The position numbers and the translations under genes were made by a program. A stretch of 64,000 nt of DNA, from assembly GCA_019828595.1 (NCBI GenBank), contig JAHQRK010000017.1, positions 1,240,001-1,304,000 of the forward strand. The letters run 5' to 3'. The stretch's first letter is position 1. Every line of letters begins with the position of its first letter. The notes under the pieces are model-generated. The model was not told where the DNA came from. It worked only from the letters and a program-made list of their open reading frames with translations, and made no database searches. The stretch is from Aphanomyces cochlioides. Taxonomy: Eukaryota > Oomycota > Saprolegniomycetes > Saprolegniales > Verrucalvaceae. Shown here one piece after another: positions 13,201-23,799 of the stretch.

Positions 13201-15192
13201 TTGAGCTGTATTAGCTGGTGCAGCTCCGGTTCCACCTCCAGCAGCCGGATTCTCCAGAGCTGAGCCAGTTTTCGTCATAAGCGGATTCTCAAGTCTTGAA
13301 TTTAAGTTGGTAGTTCCGAGGGCATTGAGTTCTTCGATCCAATCGTTGTACTTTCGCTGAATGTAGTCGTGAAGAACTGCTTTTAGGCCATCAAACTGAG
13401 CCTGAGCCTCTTCAAATTCAACCGCTCCCGAAGGCAACGAAGTGAGCAGAGAAAGGCGATTTAAGTCTTCTTTGACCCGAAGCTGTAGGCCTCGAGCCCA
13501 CAATGCAGAACCGGCATACTGTGGCTCGGTTGTAGATAGTGGTGGAGATGCTTTATTCTTTTCAAATAAATTCCTCACAGTTACAACTTGGGCTTTAAAC
13601 ATGGCGTAGACATCAATTGTGCGCTTCTCAACACATCGTCGAATTGCTTCACGTTTCGATATCATTTGAAATGCTTGCAGCAAATCACAGCCTGCAGATA
13701 TAGTTGATACAGAATCAAAAGCAGCATTTATAACATTTTGGGTCATGGCTTCAAGATCTTTGACACCGTTCTTGAAAACGTTGAAATCGCTGTGCCAAAA
13801 CGTAATTTTTACGTCCAAGATGTCATAATTCAGCTTTCGTAGTCGATCAATATGGCCTTCAAATTGTGTCTCAATGCCCATTAGTGATTTCACAATCTCT
13901 TGTCCACGATTTCCACCAAAGCAAGGAAGACTGTTGTTTCTCTTTCCTTTGCGGGCAAATTGAATTTGGCCTTCGCACACTTCCAACAGCTCTCGACACC
14001 GTTGGACAAATGCATCGACTTGAGCAAAAATACTGGTGTCGTCAAACTTCCACTTCATTTGGCCGTCGGCATTGACTGCTTTTGCGACGTTGTAGTATAT
14101 TGTCTTCCATGCAACACCACACTCAATAGTTTCTTCGAGGTTACGGATGCTGTCCTCGACATCACCATTGAAAATATTTTCAAGTGAAATAGTTTTACAG
14201 CAAACAGCTATAATTTCGTTGCTGACTTTGCGCAGCAAGCCAGTAATTCTATCTTCAGTGTTGTAAAATCGGGAGTACATCCAAATCAACCGAATATAGT
14301 TTAGCAGCCTTGGCAATAGGGATGGGATATCTGACGGAGATACAGTAGCAATTTGCTCGCATATTGGTGTGAGTTTCTTCAAAAACCGTAAGTTATCATT
14401 AGCTTCGAATGAGCCTTGCTTAATAATTTGGCTCAGAGTTTCGAATGGCTGGAGATAAGATGATTTGGCTAAACTCAAAATATCCACAATTTCCTTGACA
14501 CCAGGTCGATTCAATTGATCTGTGATACCAGATAAATCCTCTGTTCGATGTTCCCAAAATTTGATTTCCTCCAAGGGTCCCGCCCCCTCTGCGTCGTGGG
14601 CATTGTCTTGATTATTCACCACTTCCTTGATTTGCCGAGTCCAATGGATAACCATGGACTCTAGCTGCTGGAGTAAGTCTTTGTCCTTGTAGTTTGCTTT
14701 GTCCAATGTAATTGGTGGCAAGTACAATACTGTTTTCCCGCAGCTTCGACTCACAGTTTCCGTCAAGCTCGACATGAATCTGTAGAACTGTGCAGTAAAT
14801 TCTTTTTGTATACTCTCGGGCCATGACTTTTCTTGCTGAAGTCGCTGCATATAATACGTGCTCATGAGCTGAAGCAGAGATGTAATCCCTTCGCCATGAA
14901 TGGTTCCAAATTGAATAGATGTGACTGCTGTGTTTGGCTTGACTGTAATCTGTCCATTCTTGACGAAATACATCGTCGTTGTCGCATCTCGAGGGGCTGT
15001 CGTACTCACGCGAAGAACTTGTGCTTCATTCGTCGAGATAAAAAGGGCTGGAATGTTCAGCGAGTCTGCAAACTCTTTCACACATGCTGAATCTGCAGCT
15101 GTCCATTTGGTTTGCGAAAATCCAGGTAATCTGATTCGATCGCGAATCCAATTGACCAGATCTTCACATTCGTCAAAAGTGCTGGCACTCAT
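1297..15192 (-). CDS. Axonemal dynein heavy chain, DNAH2-like (inner-arm type)
   Basis: A microtubule motor of the flagellar axoneme, 4547 residues from seven exons: 15192-8295, 8255-6841, 6799-6119, 6077-5754, 5707-5312, 5267-3278 and 3236-1297. The six introns are 39-46 nt and the summed length is divisible by three. Residues about 1-1850 form the tail and linker. The AAA1 Walker A is GPAGTGKT near residue 1904, with Walker B GWGCFDEFNRI. AAA2 has GQTMAGKST near 2184, AAA3 has GDTGVGKT near 2521, and AAA4 has GVGGSGRQS near 2876. Heptad-rich stalk helices follow, then AAA5/AAA6 and the C-terminal domain. The C-terminus, ending WTKRGTALLLSLST, and the preceding YSCPLYLYPIRTG block resemble DNAH2, the beta chain of inner-arm dynein f/I1. 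That subtype is from memory and less sure than the family. An Ala/Asn/Pro/Gln-rich insert lies in the tail (about 13120-13250). The start is the first ATG after an upstream in-frame break. Confidence 0.93.
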
Positions 15193-15565
15193 CGTAGCAT
15201 GAGCTGCTGCGACTCCTTGCTTGGATCTTCCCTGGTATCCTTCGGCTCACTTTCACAATGAAAGTGTCGAAAGGGCACAGCGACCTTTCGCGCACTTTTT
15301 TTCTTCGGGTGCTTCTCTCGTGATTTTAGGTGCTTAAAAAGGAAGATATGTCAGGTGCTTATTTTAAGATTGAATCAATACCTCTTTAAATTTATATATC
15401 CTTTACAAAATCATACTTATGAGAAAATAAATATTGATATATACATTCCAAAATGTGATAGGGCACAAAATCGAATCTACATGTATTCGCCCAAATGTAT
15501 TCACAATGTATTAGCCAATCAGCGTAGAGTATTTGATGCAGTGGTGCTCGTGCCAAATTTCCCCA
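15193..15565. other. Dynein upstream region
   Basis: 373 bp between the dynein start and the transposase relic. Close to the dynein ATG there is a 7-bp inverted repeat (cactttc at about 15247 and gaaagtg at about 15258), and the rest is AT-rich. I looked here for the 5' terminal inverted repeat of the transposon and could not match it to sequence after 16691. Confidence 0.4.
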
Positions 15566-16691
15566 ATGGCATCCATTGAACAAGAGGTTAGAGGCCGCCA
15601 TGCGTCACGGAACACAGTCTTTCATGCTCTCTACGCGCACTACAACCTACGACTGCCGCGAAAGCAGATAGCTGCGCTGTACGGCAAACATGTCAACACT
15701 GTATCCGGCTGGATCAATCGTTACGAGAATGATGGAGATTTTCGCCGCAAATCAAGCACTCCCTCACGAAAGTTTTCTGCCGAGAATAAACGATGGCTGT
15801 TGGAATTCTATACCGAGCATCCTGTTGCTTTTTCTTGACGAGGCTCAACATGCATTTCAAGAGCACTTCAAGAAATCTATTTCAATCTCGACAGTATGGC
15901 GAATTCTCAATGAAGCTGGCTTCACCTACAAAGTTTTGGAACGGCGTGCCATGAATATCTAAGACGACGACATCGTACGTTTCGTGCTTGAATTACAATC
16001 AATTAGCTCGGGCCATTCGAACATACAATTCCTTGATGAGGTAAGTTTTGATAGTAAAGGAATGCTTCGAACCCGTGGCTACTGTATGAAAGGTGAAACG
16101 TTGGCTTTCCGTGGCGAGTTTACACGGAAACCTCGTGTCTCTCTTTTGTGCTTCATCAATATCGATGGTTTGGTTGAGACGTTTTGTGTTGATGGAACAT
16201 TTGATCGAATGGCTTTTGTTGAATGTTGTCGGCAGCATGCCCATTCAGGCAAATCTGTGCGCCAATACCCTGGACCCGGTTCAATTTGGATCTTGGTTGG
16301 CGCCAAAATTCATTGCCATCCTGATATCGTGTATTATCTCTGATCGCTTGGAATTATTCCTATCTTCTTATCAGCATATTGCCCATTTTACAATCCAATT
16401 GAAGTTCTTTTTGGATTGATGAAAAAGTCCTTCAAGAGGAACTACATGGAGGGAACGAATGCGCCTCTTTCTTTTTCAATTGCTAGAGTGCTTGATTGCT
16501 TTCATCAATTTGACATGTCCAGAATTTTTTAACATTGTGGCTGGAAAGCAAATTGCGTATTTGATCCGACAGGCCCACTGAATCACGACACTTTGACAAT
16601 TGCTGGCAAAACGCACAACATGGATAATTTGCTTGATTATGGAAGCTATGAAGACTTTGACAATGAAAAGGATGCCATTGAAGTGTGTTAG
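15566..16691 (+). pseudogene. Tc1/IS630-type DDE transposase relic
   Basis: A mariner-superfamily transposase with an N-terminal helix-turn-helix (RKQIAALYGKHVNTVSGW) starting at the ATG at 15566. It continues through LDEAQHAFQEHF and the first catalytic Asp block FLDEVSFDSKG. The PGPGSIWIL block has Val (WILVGAKIH) where the second catalytic Asp is expected. The third acidic residue sits in CPFYNPIE near 16396. The frame is broken near 15835. In-frame stops occur at 15960-15962 (TAA), about 16341-16343 (TGA, expected Arg) and after RIF near 16530 (TAA). The reading resumes after each and ends at 16691. No matching terminal inverted repeats were found, so the element's outer limits are unknown. 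The copy cannot encode an active enzyme. Confidence 0.8.
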
Positions 16692-16756
16692 GAACTATAA
16701 ATCAAACTAGACTTGATGGTCAATATCGTCTTGTCTAGGAATAGCTCTTAAAGCTA

Positions 16757-17766
16757 TTAACGTACGGCATCAGGATTTATAGCCGCATCCTCTCCAAACG
16801 CTCGAACAAGCTCCATATGAGTCTTCACAGTATGACGAAGAGTATCAAGCTCTGATTTGAGCAGAATAAACTTCCGCTCGAATATCTCTAATTGATCATC
16901 AAAAATTCGAGCAAGATTTGACGCCATTTTGACGCTTTTCGTCAACCTTGCTCGATGAGCTTCAGCACTGTTCGACTTAGCAACGAAACCACCAACAAGA
17001 CCACTTGGTGACCCTTGACGAATGATAGCGAATCTTTCATGAACCGATTTTTTCATTCGAATAACCACGATTGCCCATAGGCGACAGGAAATCTCATTTT
17101 TGGCGACAAGGAGATGCCCCATTCAGCTCTCAGAGAGCGCATGACGTCTTGAATCAATTCTTCCGCGGCTGCGCCAGCACGGTCAACTTCACTTGGACCA
17201 AGGCATTGACCTTCAAATTGAACCATGTCAGGACTCGACACATGCGTGTTTCCGTACTTGTAGACCGAGAGCGTGAATGTCTCACCCTTGTTCTTCAGTA
17301 TGAAAGCTCGTTGTGTCGAGTTCTGAAATCATTTCAACTGCTTTGTCTCCAACCTGAGCGAAAATCGTTTTGGAAACTGGTCCATTGTTGGATGGCCATC
17401 TTTGATTGACCTTATTGGACCTTCTTCTTCTCGATTGCAAATTGCCAGGTTCTCAAAGTAGCGCGAATAGCGTTCCCACAAATATTCATACACCTCATCC
17501 CATGTTGTGCATCGAATCTTGACGATCCCCAGGCTTCGTGCCATTTCCAGTCTTTGGTTTACTGTGTCCTTCAACTTGACTTCAGCCTTAAAGTTGATCC
17601 CATCAAATCGCCGTTCTTCCTCCTTCTCTTCGATCTGGGACCTCTGAGAGCTCGAACGGAGATCGTAAGGTGAATGACGTTGCGAAGATGCTTGTGATCC
17701 ATGAAGCGCATGATAAGATGGACTAGCTTTGTGAGGTGAAGTACAGCCATTTGCTTGATCCGCCAT
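16757..17766 (-). pseudogene. Broken orphan gene, unknown function
   Basis: A conceptual protein of about 335 residues starting MADQANGCTSPHKA at 17766. The N-terminus is Ser/His/Gln-rich and low in complexity. It is followed by a compact part with ICNREEEGPIRSI and QFPKRFS blocks. A TGA at 17331-17329 interrupts the frame, which then continues uninterrupted as FQNSTQRAFILKNKGETF to GQSWLFE at 17053. From there the sensible reading (MKKSVHERFAIIRQG, ending INPDAVR) is in another frame, joined at a run of six A near 17050; one missing base would restore it. The C-terminus is helical and may form a coiled coil. I do not recognise the family. It sits directly beside the transposase relic. A spliced reading around the stop did not give consistent phases. 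Confidence 0.55.
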
Positions 17767-17992
17767 GTCTGATTGAGCAAGAGAAACCAAGGATGTCTGA
17801 CACTATCTAAAATTCTATAATACGGGGTCATATCGGGTAAATAGTGTTCACAATCTATTTAAATTATGGTCAAAATCACATTTTTGTGTGGAAAAGACAA
17901 TATATTGCGATGAAAAATAAATAATTTGATCAGATATTGGTAATGAGTTCCTCCCCTATCGTCTGTCCGCTCATTTCGTCGATTTCGTCAAG

Positions 17993-18464
17993 ATGTCCCA
18001 AGTCCGTGCGTCGCATTTGCTCATCAAGCACCGTGGATCGAGACGCCCAGGTAGAGCGGCTTGTCATGTGTGTAGCAAGATTAAATTGGCATTTAGCATC
18101 GCGTTTGAGTGACAACATCACTCGCTCGAAAGAAGAAGCGATCGAAATCCTTCGTGGTAAGCCAACTTCAAGGTTGATGTCTCTCACGCACGCTCCAAAG
18201 GACTTCGAGCCAAGATCGTGTCTGGTGAAAGTCGCTTTGCCGATCTTGCTGTCCAATACAGTGATTGTAGCAGCGGCACTCGAGGTGGTGACTTGGGTCC
18301 CTTTGGTCGAGGCATGATGCAAAAACCATTTGAAGATGCCACGTAAGCACACCAAACTTGTAAATGTTTATATGGGCCATGGTAGATATGCGTTGCAAGT
18401 GGGAGAGCTCAGCGACATTGTGGATACCGACAGTGGTGTCCATATTGTTCTTCGCACGGCGTAA
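17993..18464 (+). CDS. Pin1-type parvulin peptidyl-prolyl isomerase
   Basis: A 112-residue single-domain isomerase of the phospho-Ser/Thr-Pro-directed Pin1 class. Exons are 17993-18050, 18097-18156, 18201-18342 and 18386-18464, with introns of 46, 44 and 43 nt and consistent phases. It opens [19 protein letters not shown], where SHLLIKH is the parvulin catalytic start and the Arg pair is the phosphate-binding loop. Then come SKEEAIEIL, the active-site [16 protein letters not shown] (Cys and the Gly-rich turn), [13 protein letters not shown], and the C-terminal [13 protein letters not shown]. No WW domain is encoded upstream, so this is the plant-like single-domain form rather than the animal WW-Pin1. 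Longer minus-strand ORFs over this region are shadows. MsrB follows on the same strand 193 bp downstream. Confidence 0.93.
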
Positions 18465-18657
18465 GCAGACTCATAGAAACCAGAGCTCTTGGAGCTCAGG
18501 TCATGCCCGGCCATAACTCGAATCTTAAAACATTTGTTGACTTTCTTGTGCCGTGCTCTTGTTGCTGTCACTCTGGAACGTGTTCCAGCACCCATGAAAT
18601 CACTTGGGTTTCATTCCTGTAGAAATTGATATAAGAAGTCCATCGAAGAAATCTGCC

Positions 18658-19170
18658 ATGATGAGAGGATGGCGCCAAGCAGCGAGGACATCGCTCTTGA
18701 TGTCGTGGGCGGCCAGAGGTGCGATCCAGCCCCAAATTTGCGTTCTCCCTAGTGCTTCAAGATTACACTCGACTAAAAGCGAATTTCCCGTCATGTTGTC
18801 TACCGAGGATTGGCAAAAAAAACTGACCCCAGCTCGCTTTCGCATTCTGCGACTCAAGGAAACCGAGTACCCTGGCACTGGAGTGTACGACAAGCACAAC
18901 GAGAAAGGTGTTTACGTGTGTGGTGGATGTGGAGCTCCGTTATACACTTCAGCCCATAAGTTTGACTCTGGTTGTGGCTGGCCTGCATTTTTCGATGCGG
19001 TGCCTGATGCCGTCAAGGAAGTTCCTGATGCAGATGGACATCGCACGGAGATTGTTTGCAGCAAATGTGGCGGTCACTTGGGTCACGTCTTTCGAAACGA
19101 AGGCTTTCCAACCCCAACGGACACACGCCATTGTGTCAATAGTTTGTCCCTCGATTTCAAGTCCGAGTAA
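18658..19170 (+). CDS. MSRB: Peptide methionine-R-sulfoxide reductase MsrB, probably mitochondrial
   Basis: Reduces methionine-R-sulfoxide in oxidised proteins. The single-exon product has 170 residues. The first 45 or so (MMRGWRQAARTSLLM onward) are rich in Arg, Ser and Ala with almost no acidic residues and end in RLHSTKSE. This is a plausible mitochondrial presequence, and it is why the start is placed at 18658 rather than at the inner MLSTEDW. The catalytic domain shows the two zinc-binding CxxC pairs (CGGCGAPLY and CSKCGGHLGHVF), the substrate strip GCGWPAFF, and the active-site Cys in DTRHCVNSLSLDF. No residue needed for catalysis appears to be missing. Domain identity is certain; the targeting is inferred from composition. 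Confidence 0.93.
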   Translation: MMRGWRQAARTSLLMSWAARGAIQPQICVLPSASRLHSTKSEFPVMLSTEDWQKKLTPARFRILRLKETEYPGTGVYDKHNEKGVYVCGGCGAPLYTSAHKFDSGCGWPAFFDAVPDAVKEVPDADGHRTEIVCSKCGGHLGHVFRNEGFPTPTDTRHCVNSLSLDFKSE

Positions 19171-19322
19171 TCAATCCCATTTTCCCCGTCTACAGTACTC
19201 GATTAAGAGCGACGTTTGTCGGCTTTCAACAATAAATCAGTAGTGTCAACTCCAGTCAAGCACAATTTTCTCCTACATACAGCAGGCAAAGAGGTGCCGA
19301 GTGATCACATGAAAGTATCAAC

Positions 19323-19772
19323 TCAATCGTAACAATTGCTACTGGCTAGTCCCATCACAATAGCTTGGGTGTTGACAGTTCGAGGTAACGTAGGGAGATG
19401 TTTCTGATCGTTTCGATCTATCAAAGAGCAAATATGTGTTGGGGATTGTAGTCGAGGAAGATGTCGTATCCCCTTGCTTGGTTTTCGCGCTTTGAAAGCA
19501 CAATTTACATCAAGATGCGAGGGAACACTGTTTCTCGTGGGCTTGCCTGGGGTAAACCAATATAATGCCCTGGAATGAAGCTCTGGGTTCGGAGATGAGT
19601 CGGAAAAAACGATGGTGGAAGGTAACTGCTGCCTCGATTGTTCTTCGAGAATGTCATCTTTCAAACTTTGCAATTGACTGCGGGTAGACAGCAATCTCCC
19701 TGAAATGTGGATGTTGACGAAGAGTTTTGAGGTTACCGTTAAGCTGCAACTTCGTTCACGGTTGTCATGCAT
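19323..19772 (-). CDS. Possible small hypothetical protein
   Basis: An uninterrupted 149-codon ATG reading frame, rich in Ser, Leu, Arg and His, with no domain I recognise. A GT-AG stretch that could be a 37-nt intron lies near its start, so an alternative spliced form exists. No strong shadow gene lies on the other strand here, and the frame fills the gap between MsrB and the SAC3-like gene. It could be spurious. Confidence 0.3.
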   Translation of the reverse strand: MHDNRERSCSLTVTSKLFVNIHISGRLLSTRSQLQSLKDDILEEQSRQQLPSTIVFSDSSPNPELHSRALYWFTPGKPTRNSVPSHLDVNCAFKARKPSKGIRHLPRLQSPTHICSLIDRNDQKHLPTLPRTVNTQAIVMGLASSNCYD

Positions 19773-19885
19773 TAGTTGTCAAGACAACGGCATCGATCAT
19801 GCTGGAAAATCACCTGCATACGAAGATATTCACTGTATAAATGAATGTTTTATAAATATAACCGCTATATGTATTTATAGAGGAA

Positions 19886-21910
19886 ATGTTCCCTCCCATT
19901 CACTCTGTCAGTAATTTGTCTGACTCGACAGCGAGAATGAACCCACAGCAGTCGAACCCTGGCGTCGTCCAATATGCAGGATATTCACAATTCTATGCGT
20001 CTAGCGCACCAGCACGCCCTCCGTTCCGACCACCACTTGTTCAAGGGCAACAACAATATGCATTTCAAAATCCACACCAAGCTTATCAGTATGTGCCACC
20101 GCCGCGTCCACCTCTTCAGGTACCAGGTCCTCGTGGGACTGTGGCCGCCCCACCCCGTCCAATCCCAGCCGCAGTGTCGTCTGGAAGTCGATGGGATAAA
20201 ATTCCGCCGAGTAGTGACCCAGTAGCGATTAGTGTACAAAAGAATCAATGGCACTGGAATACAGGAAAGACTATGCCAACCCCTGCTGCCCCATCAACAT
20301 CCAAGTATGCACCACCTGTGACTGTTGCAAGTGCACCTCCCCGACCTTACACCCCTACTACGTCTAAATTTCACGCCCAACCTTTTCCACCATCTAAATT
20401 CCAGGATCAACCAACCCCTGTAAGTACTTCTAGCACCTCACCCACTCCTGCCGCGGGCCAATGGCCCAGCTCCCTGAAATCTTATGTGGAGCGTGCCTTT
20501 GCAAACTGCCGTAGTGACGCGGACAAGTCTATTGTTCAATCTATATTGAAGGAAAAAATATCTGCAGCTATGACTGCAAACAACCTGTGGACCAAGAACT
20601 GGGACGCGGAATCGTTGCCTTTAAATGCCTCAACCTCTGCTGTGGCTGCACCTCAACCACCTCATCGTCCTATGATTAACGTTCGTCCTCCCCCTCCACC
20701 AGCTGCAATGACCCCTTTCCCACGCCCTCCCATGATGCCAATGCCACAACAAATGCCTAAACCACACTCCATGCCGGAAAGCTTCATCCCATTAGACTCG
20801 AAGAAAGCAGCAAAAAAGAAAGCAAGTAAGCGCAAAGCTGATTCGGACGATGGCTTTGATGATGATCTCGATGGACTGAATAAGAAAATGCAACGTCAAC
20901 AACGCTTTTTGAAGGATAGCTTTATTGCCAATACAATCCGGACGCCATCATACACAGGTCCGCTACAAGTCTTAAATGATGAAGGCGAGCTCGATTTGGA
21001 AGCCATGATTATCAAAGGCACATGTACAAAAATCGAGAAAGATTATCTTCGCTTGACATCGGTGCAATGTCAAAACCTGATCTATATCTTACCATAAATT
21101 GTAGGCCCCTCACCCCTCGGCTGTTCGACCAGAGCCTATTTTGAAGAAAGCATTAGACATGGTCCGAAACAAATGGAAGGAAGGTAAGTGTGATTATTTG
21201 TATGTTGTGAGCCAAATGAAATCCATCCGCCAAGACTGCACGGTAAGCGACTGCTCAGCATTGATTTCATCTAAAATGTATTGTTACAGGTTCAACATAT
21301 TAAAAATGATTTTACAGTCTTGGTTTATGAAACCCATGCTCGTATTGCTTTGGAGGAGGGAGACATGAATGAATTTAATCAATGTCAAACCCAACTGCGG
21401 CAATTGTACGAGTCTGGTATTGCGGGAAACCGCACAGAATTTTTGGCCTATCGAATTTTGTATTGTATTTACGTATGTCTTCAAGGCAAGACCGACAATT
21501 CGGGCAATGTGGGCATGTATAGAGCGTTATCCATGGTCACGTCTGAAGACCGCAAGGACTCGACTGTACAACACGCGCTGGCAGTTCGCGAAGCAGTTTT
21601 TGCAAATGACTATCAGTCTTTTTTCAAACTGTATGCCGAACCTCATAAGATGAGTGGGTACCTCATGGATGCCTATGTGAACCACATGCGGTTGCAAGCC
21701 TTGAAAATCATGTGCAAGGCTTATCAACCGTCAATCCCGATTGACTTCATCAAGACGCTTCTGCTCCTTGAAGGAAAAGAAGGCCAAGCCTTCATCAAGG
21801 AATGTGGAATACAGTTTGTGGGAGGAAACAAAGGACCACGTGAAGCGGTGGATTGCAAAGCCTCTGATATTGTTAGCGTTCTTAAAAGCAACGCCAAGTC
21901 TCTCTTATAG
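19886..21910 (+). CDS. SAC3/GANP/LENG8-like mRNA-processing protein
   Basis: 644 residues from exons 19886-21061, 21105-21242 and 21290-21910; all introns are phase 0 (43 and 47 nt). The first 310 residues are low-complexity Pro/Gln/Ala-rich ([14 protein letters not shown]). They are followed by a Lys-rich basic stretch ([12 protein letters not shown]), an acidic patch, and the SAC3 domain. Its conserved parts are [60 protein letters not shown] and NQCQTQL. This order matches LENG8/SAC3 family A and yeast Thp3, nuclear proteins linked to transcript elongation, splicing and RNA export. A second in-frame ATG at 19937 is an equally good start. An AT-rich TATA-like tract lies at about 19845-19880. 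Confidence 0.88.
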
Positions 21911-22093
21911 AGCCTGGCTTGTGAGCCTGTCTGTAAATCTACCTGCCAAGTTATTTGCTGTAGCCGAAACAAGATTGCTTAAGAGATATTTTACAAGTAA
22001 TACATTTCCTATTTTCGTAAATGTTGCTGCGGTTGAGAAAAACAAATTGAAGGTGTGTGGTCAGCATGAATAAAATGATTTATCCCCTCCTGT

Positions 22094-22969
22094 CTATTTC
22101 TTTGAAGGTTTGGTTGTGTAAGGCAACACAATAGCAATATTTCGCACAACCAGGCCAGTCTTCGTTAGAACAAACTCGTGGGCGCATGCAAATTGAATCC
22201 AATAGTATGTGCCTGCCCCAGATAAAATATGCCAAAAGGCATGCAAGTTCAAGGGCTTGACCAACGAACAATACTTCTGATCAACGACCCAGAGGACAAA
22301 CCCAAGACCATACAAGTAGAAGCCGTTTTGAAGAATTTGAGTTTGACGTAAGTCAGGATAGGAGCTCATGAGCTGATAGCTCCGTACGAGCAAGCCAATA
22401 ACCTACACGGAGACTGTCAATCAAGTCAACAATTGTGAAGTACCAGTCCAGCGTACGACAGAATAAAAGGAACTATTGAATGCCGGAAAATGATCATCAG
22501 CACTGTCATCAAGCAGCATAGCCCAATCATTGTCCATTTCATACCAGGGATGTGGCGAAGGGTGACATAGTGAAAGTAAAAGGCACCGTACAACATGGGC
22601 AATTCATCCAGTTGTTGTCCGATATACGTCAATGACGAATGAAACGCAAAGGATCCGCTAAAGACCACCAGAGGTACCCAGTACGCTCGCCGAATCGATG
22701 CAGGTTGGTAGGTCTCAAGAAAAGCTTGCTTGGATTTGTACATGGCATAAATGGCTATGACGATCCATGGTAGATTGCTGCACATAACAGTCAGACCGGA
22801 CGAGGCGGTGTCGTTTCTACCTCCACGTATTCCACCACTCAGCTATGTAATAGGACCAAACATAATTGTCTTCACACCTAAATGGTTCCAGTTATGCTCA
22901 TTCAAGGGACAAGTACACGTACCAGTCCATGTTACTTGTGATCGGTCCCCAGAAGCCTGGTTTGCTCAT
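22094..22969 (-). CDS. Alkaline ceramidase (aPHC/ACER family)
   Basis: An ER/Golgi integral membrane hydrolase that releases sphingosine and fatty acid from ceramide. Exons 22969-22923, 22877-22821, 22777-22444 and 22402-22094 give 248 residues; introns are 45, 43 and 41 nt. It starts MSKPGFWGPITSNMDWCEDN, the typical ACER opening, followed by YYIAEWWNTWSNLPW. The metal and catalytic residues are visible in AFHSSLTYIGQQLDELPMLY (His, Asp) and in HAFWHILSGAGTYYW (His-x3-His). About seven hydrophobic segments are present and the tail ends in KPSKK, a possible ER-retrieval signal. Length is close to the usual 260-275. The first two exons are too short to stand out as ORFs and were found from the family opening. 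Confidence 0.93.
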
Positions 22970-23799
22970 CGCTGTCTTCGTTTGTGTCGGAATTGAAAGT
23001 CCTCAAAATGTGAGGAGATTTTTCTCAATTGGAAAAAATGATCTCCTAAAATCAATCTTCATTGGTTTATAATTCGAACTTAAATATTGCGTTTTTGTTC
23101 CAAAACTGGAAATTTGAGATGTTTTGAAAATGTTTCAATCGATTGACGCATACACTATTTAAAGTTTACTTAACTTTTCTTTTATTGTCCTCAATCGTGA
23201 CCATTAAATAGTGTAATTTCAAACGTTTTAAATTTTTGAAAACATGTTCGAAACATTCAATTTCTTTTCACTTGGAATTTGTATGCTTCAGTCGTTGCGT
23301 CAAAATTTATTCCGCACGACTCCAGTTTTTTATTAAAACCACAATAGATTTCGACCAATTAAAAGTGACTATTACTTGAATTTCAGCTTTGTCATCTCTG
23401 AAAATCACCATCCAATCTCTTCAAGTTTCTTCTGCAATGCCAATAACTCTTCCATATTAGACTCGTAGCCATGTTACTACAAGCGATGAGAAGTGACTGT
23501 TCTAATTGGCATGCTAGTACGGTCGAACTTGGGGCTTGAATTCGAAAAGCTCTTTCCAAATCAAAGTAAATCCTACTTGTTTTCATGCCAAAGACCGACG
23601 AAAGAGTCGATTACAGGGACAGATATAGGCACCAAATCATATAAAGGTTGTGGGCATCCACTCAGCTTTGAGCGATGCAGGTAAGCTTGCGATCGAAAAT
23701 TGAAACAACAGCATGAATGTATTACATTTCGCATTAACAAATGTGACACAGAGATTGCCGTGGAGATATGTAGCAAGCCACCAACGAATCCAATCGTAA
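22970..23799. other. AT-rich intergenic region with an inverted repeat
   Basis: 830 bp between two minus-strand genes. It contains an 11-bp perfect inverted repeat (23151-23161 and 23205-23215, tacactattta and its complement) with a 43-nt spacer, flanked by A/T-rich sequence in which GAAAC-type words recur. This could be a small MITE-like insertion or a transcript-end hairpin. No coding sequence was recognised. Confidence 0.4.

Noticed and set aside
8266..15192. Dynein fragments as separate genes
   Set aside because: Each break is a 39-46 nt GT-AG intron in phase, and the whole sums to a standard-length heavy chain.
15193..16756. Terminal inverted repeats of the transposon
   Set aside because: No matching ends of useful length were found on either side of the transposase relic, so element borders are not annotated.
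17930..18355. Long minus-strand ORF opposite the parvulin gene
   Set aside because: The plus strand yields a complete phase-consistent Pin1 domain; the minus product has no domain.
18368..18595. Minus-strand basic ORF between parvulin and MsrB
   Set aside because: Considered as a ribosomal protein, but no family match. It overlaps the last parvulin exon in antisense.
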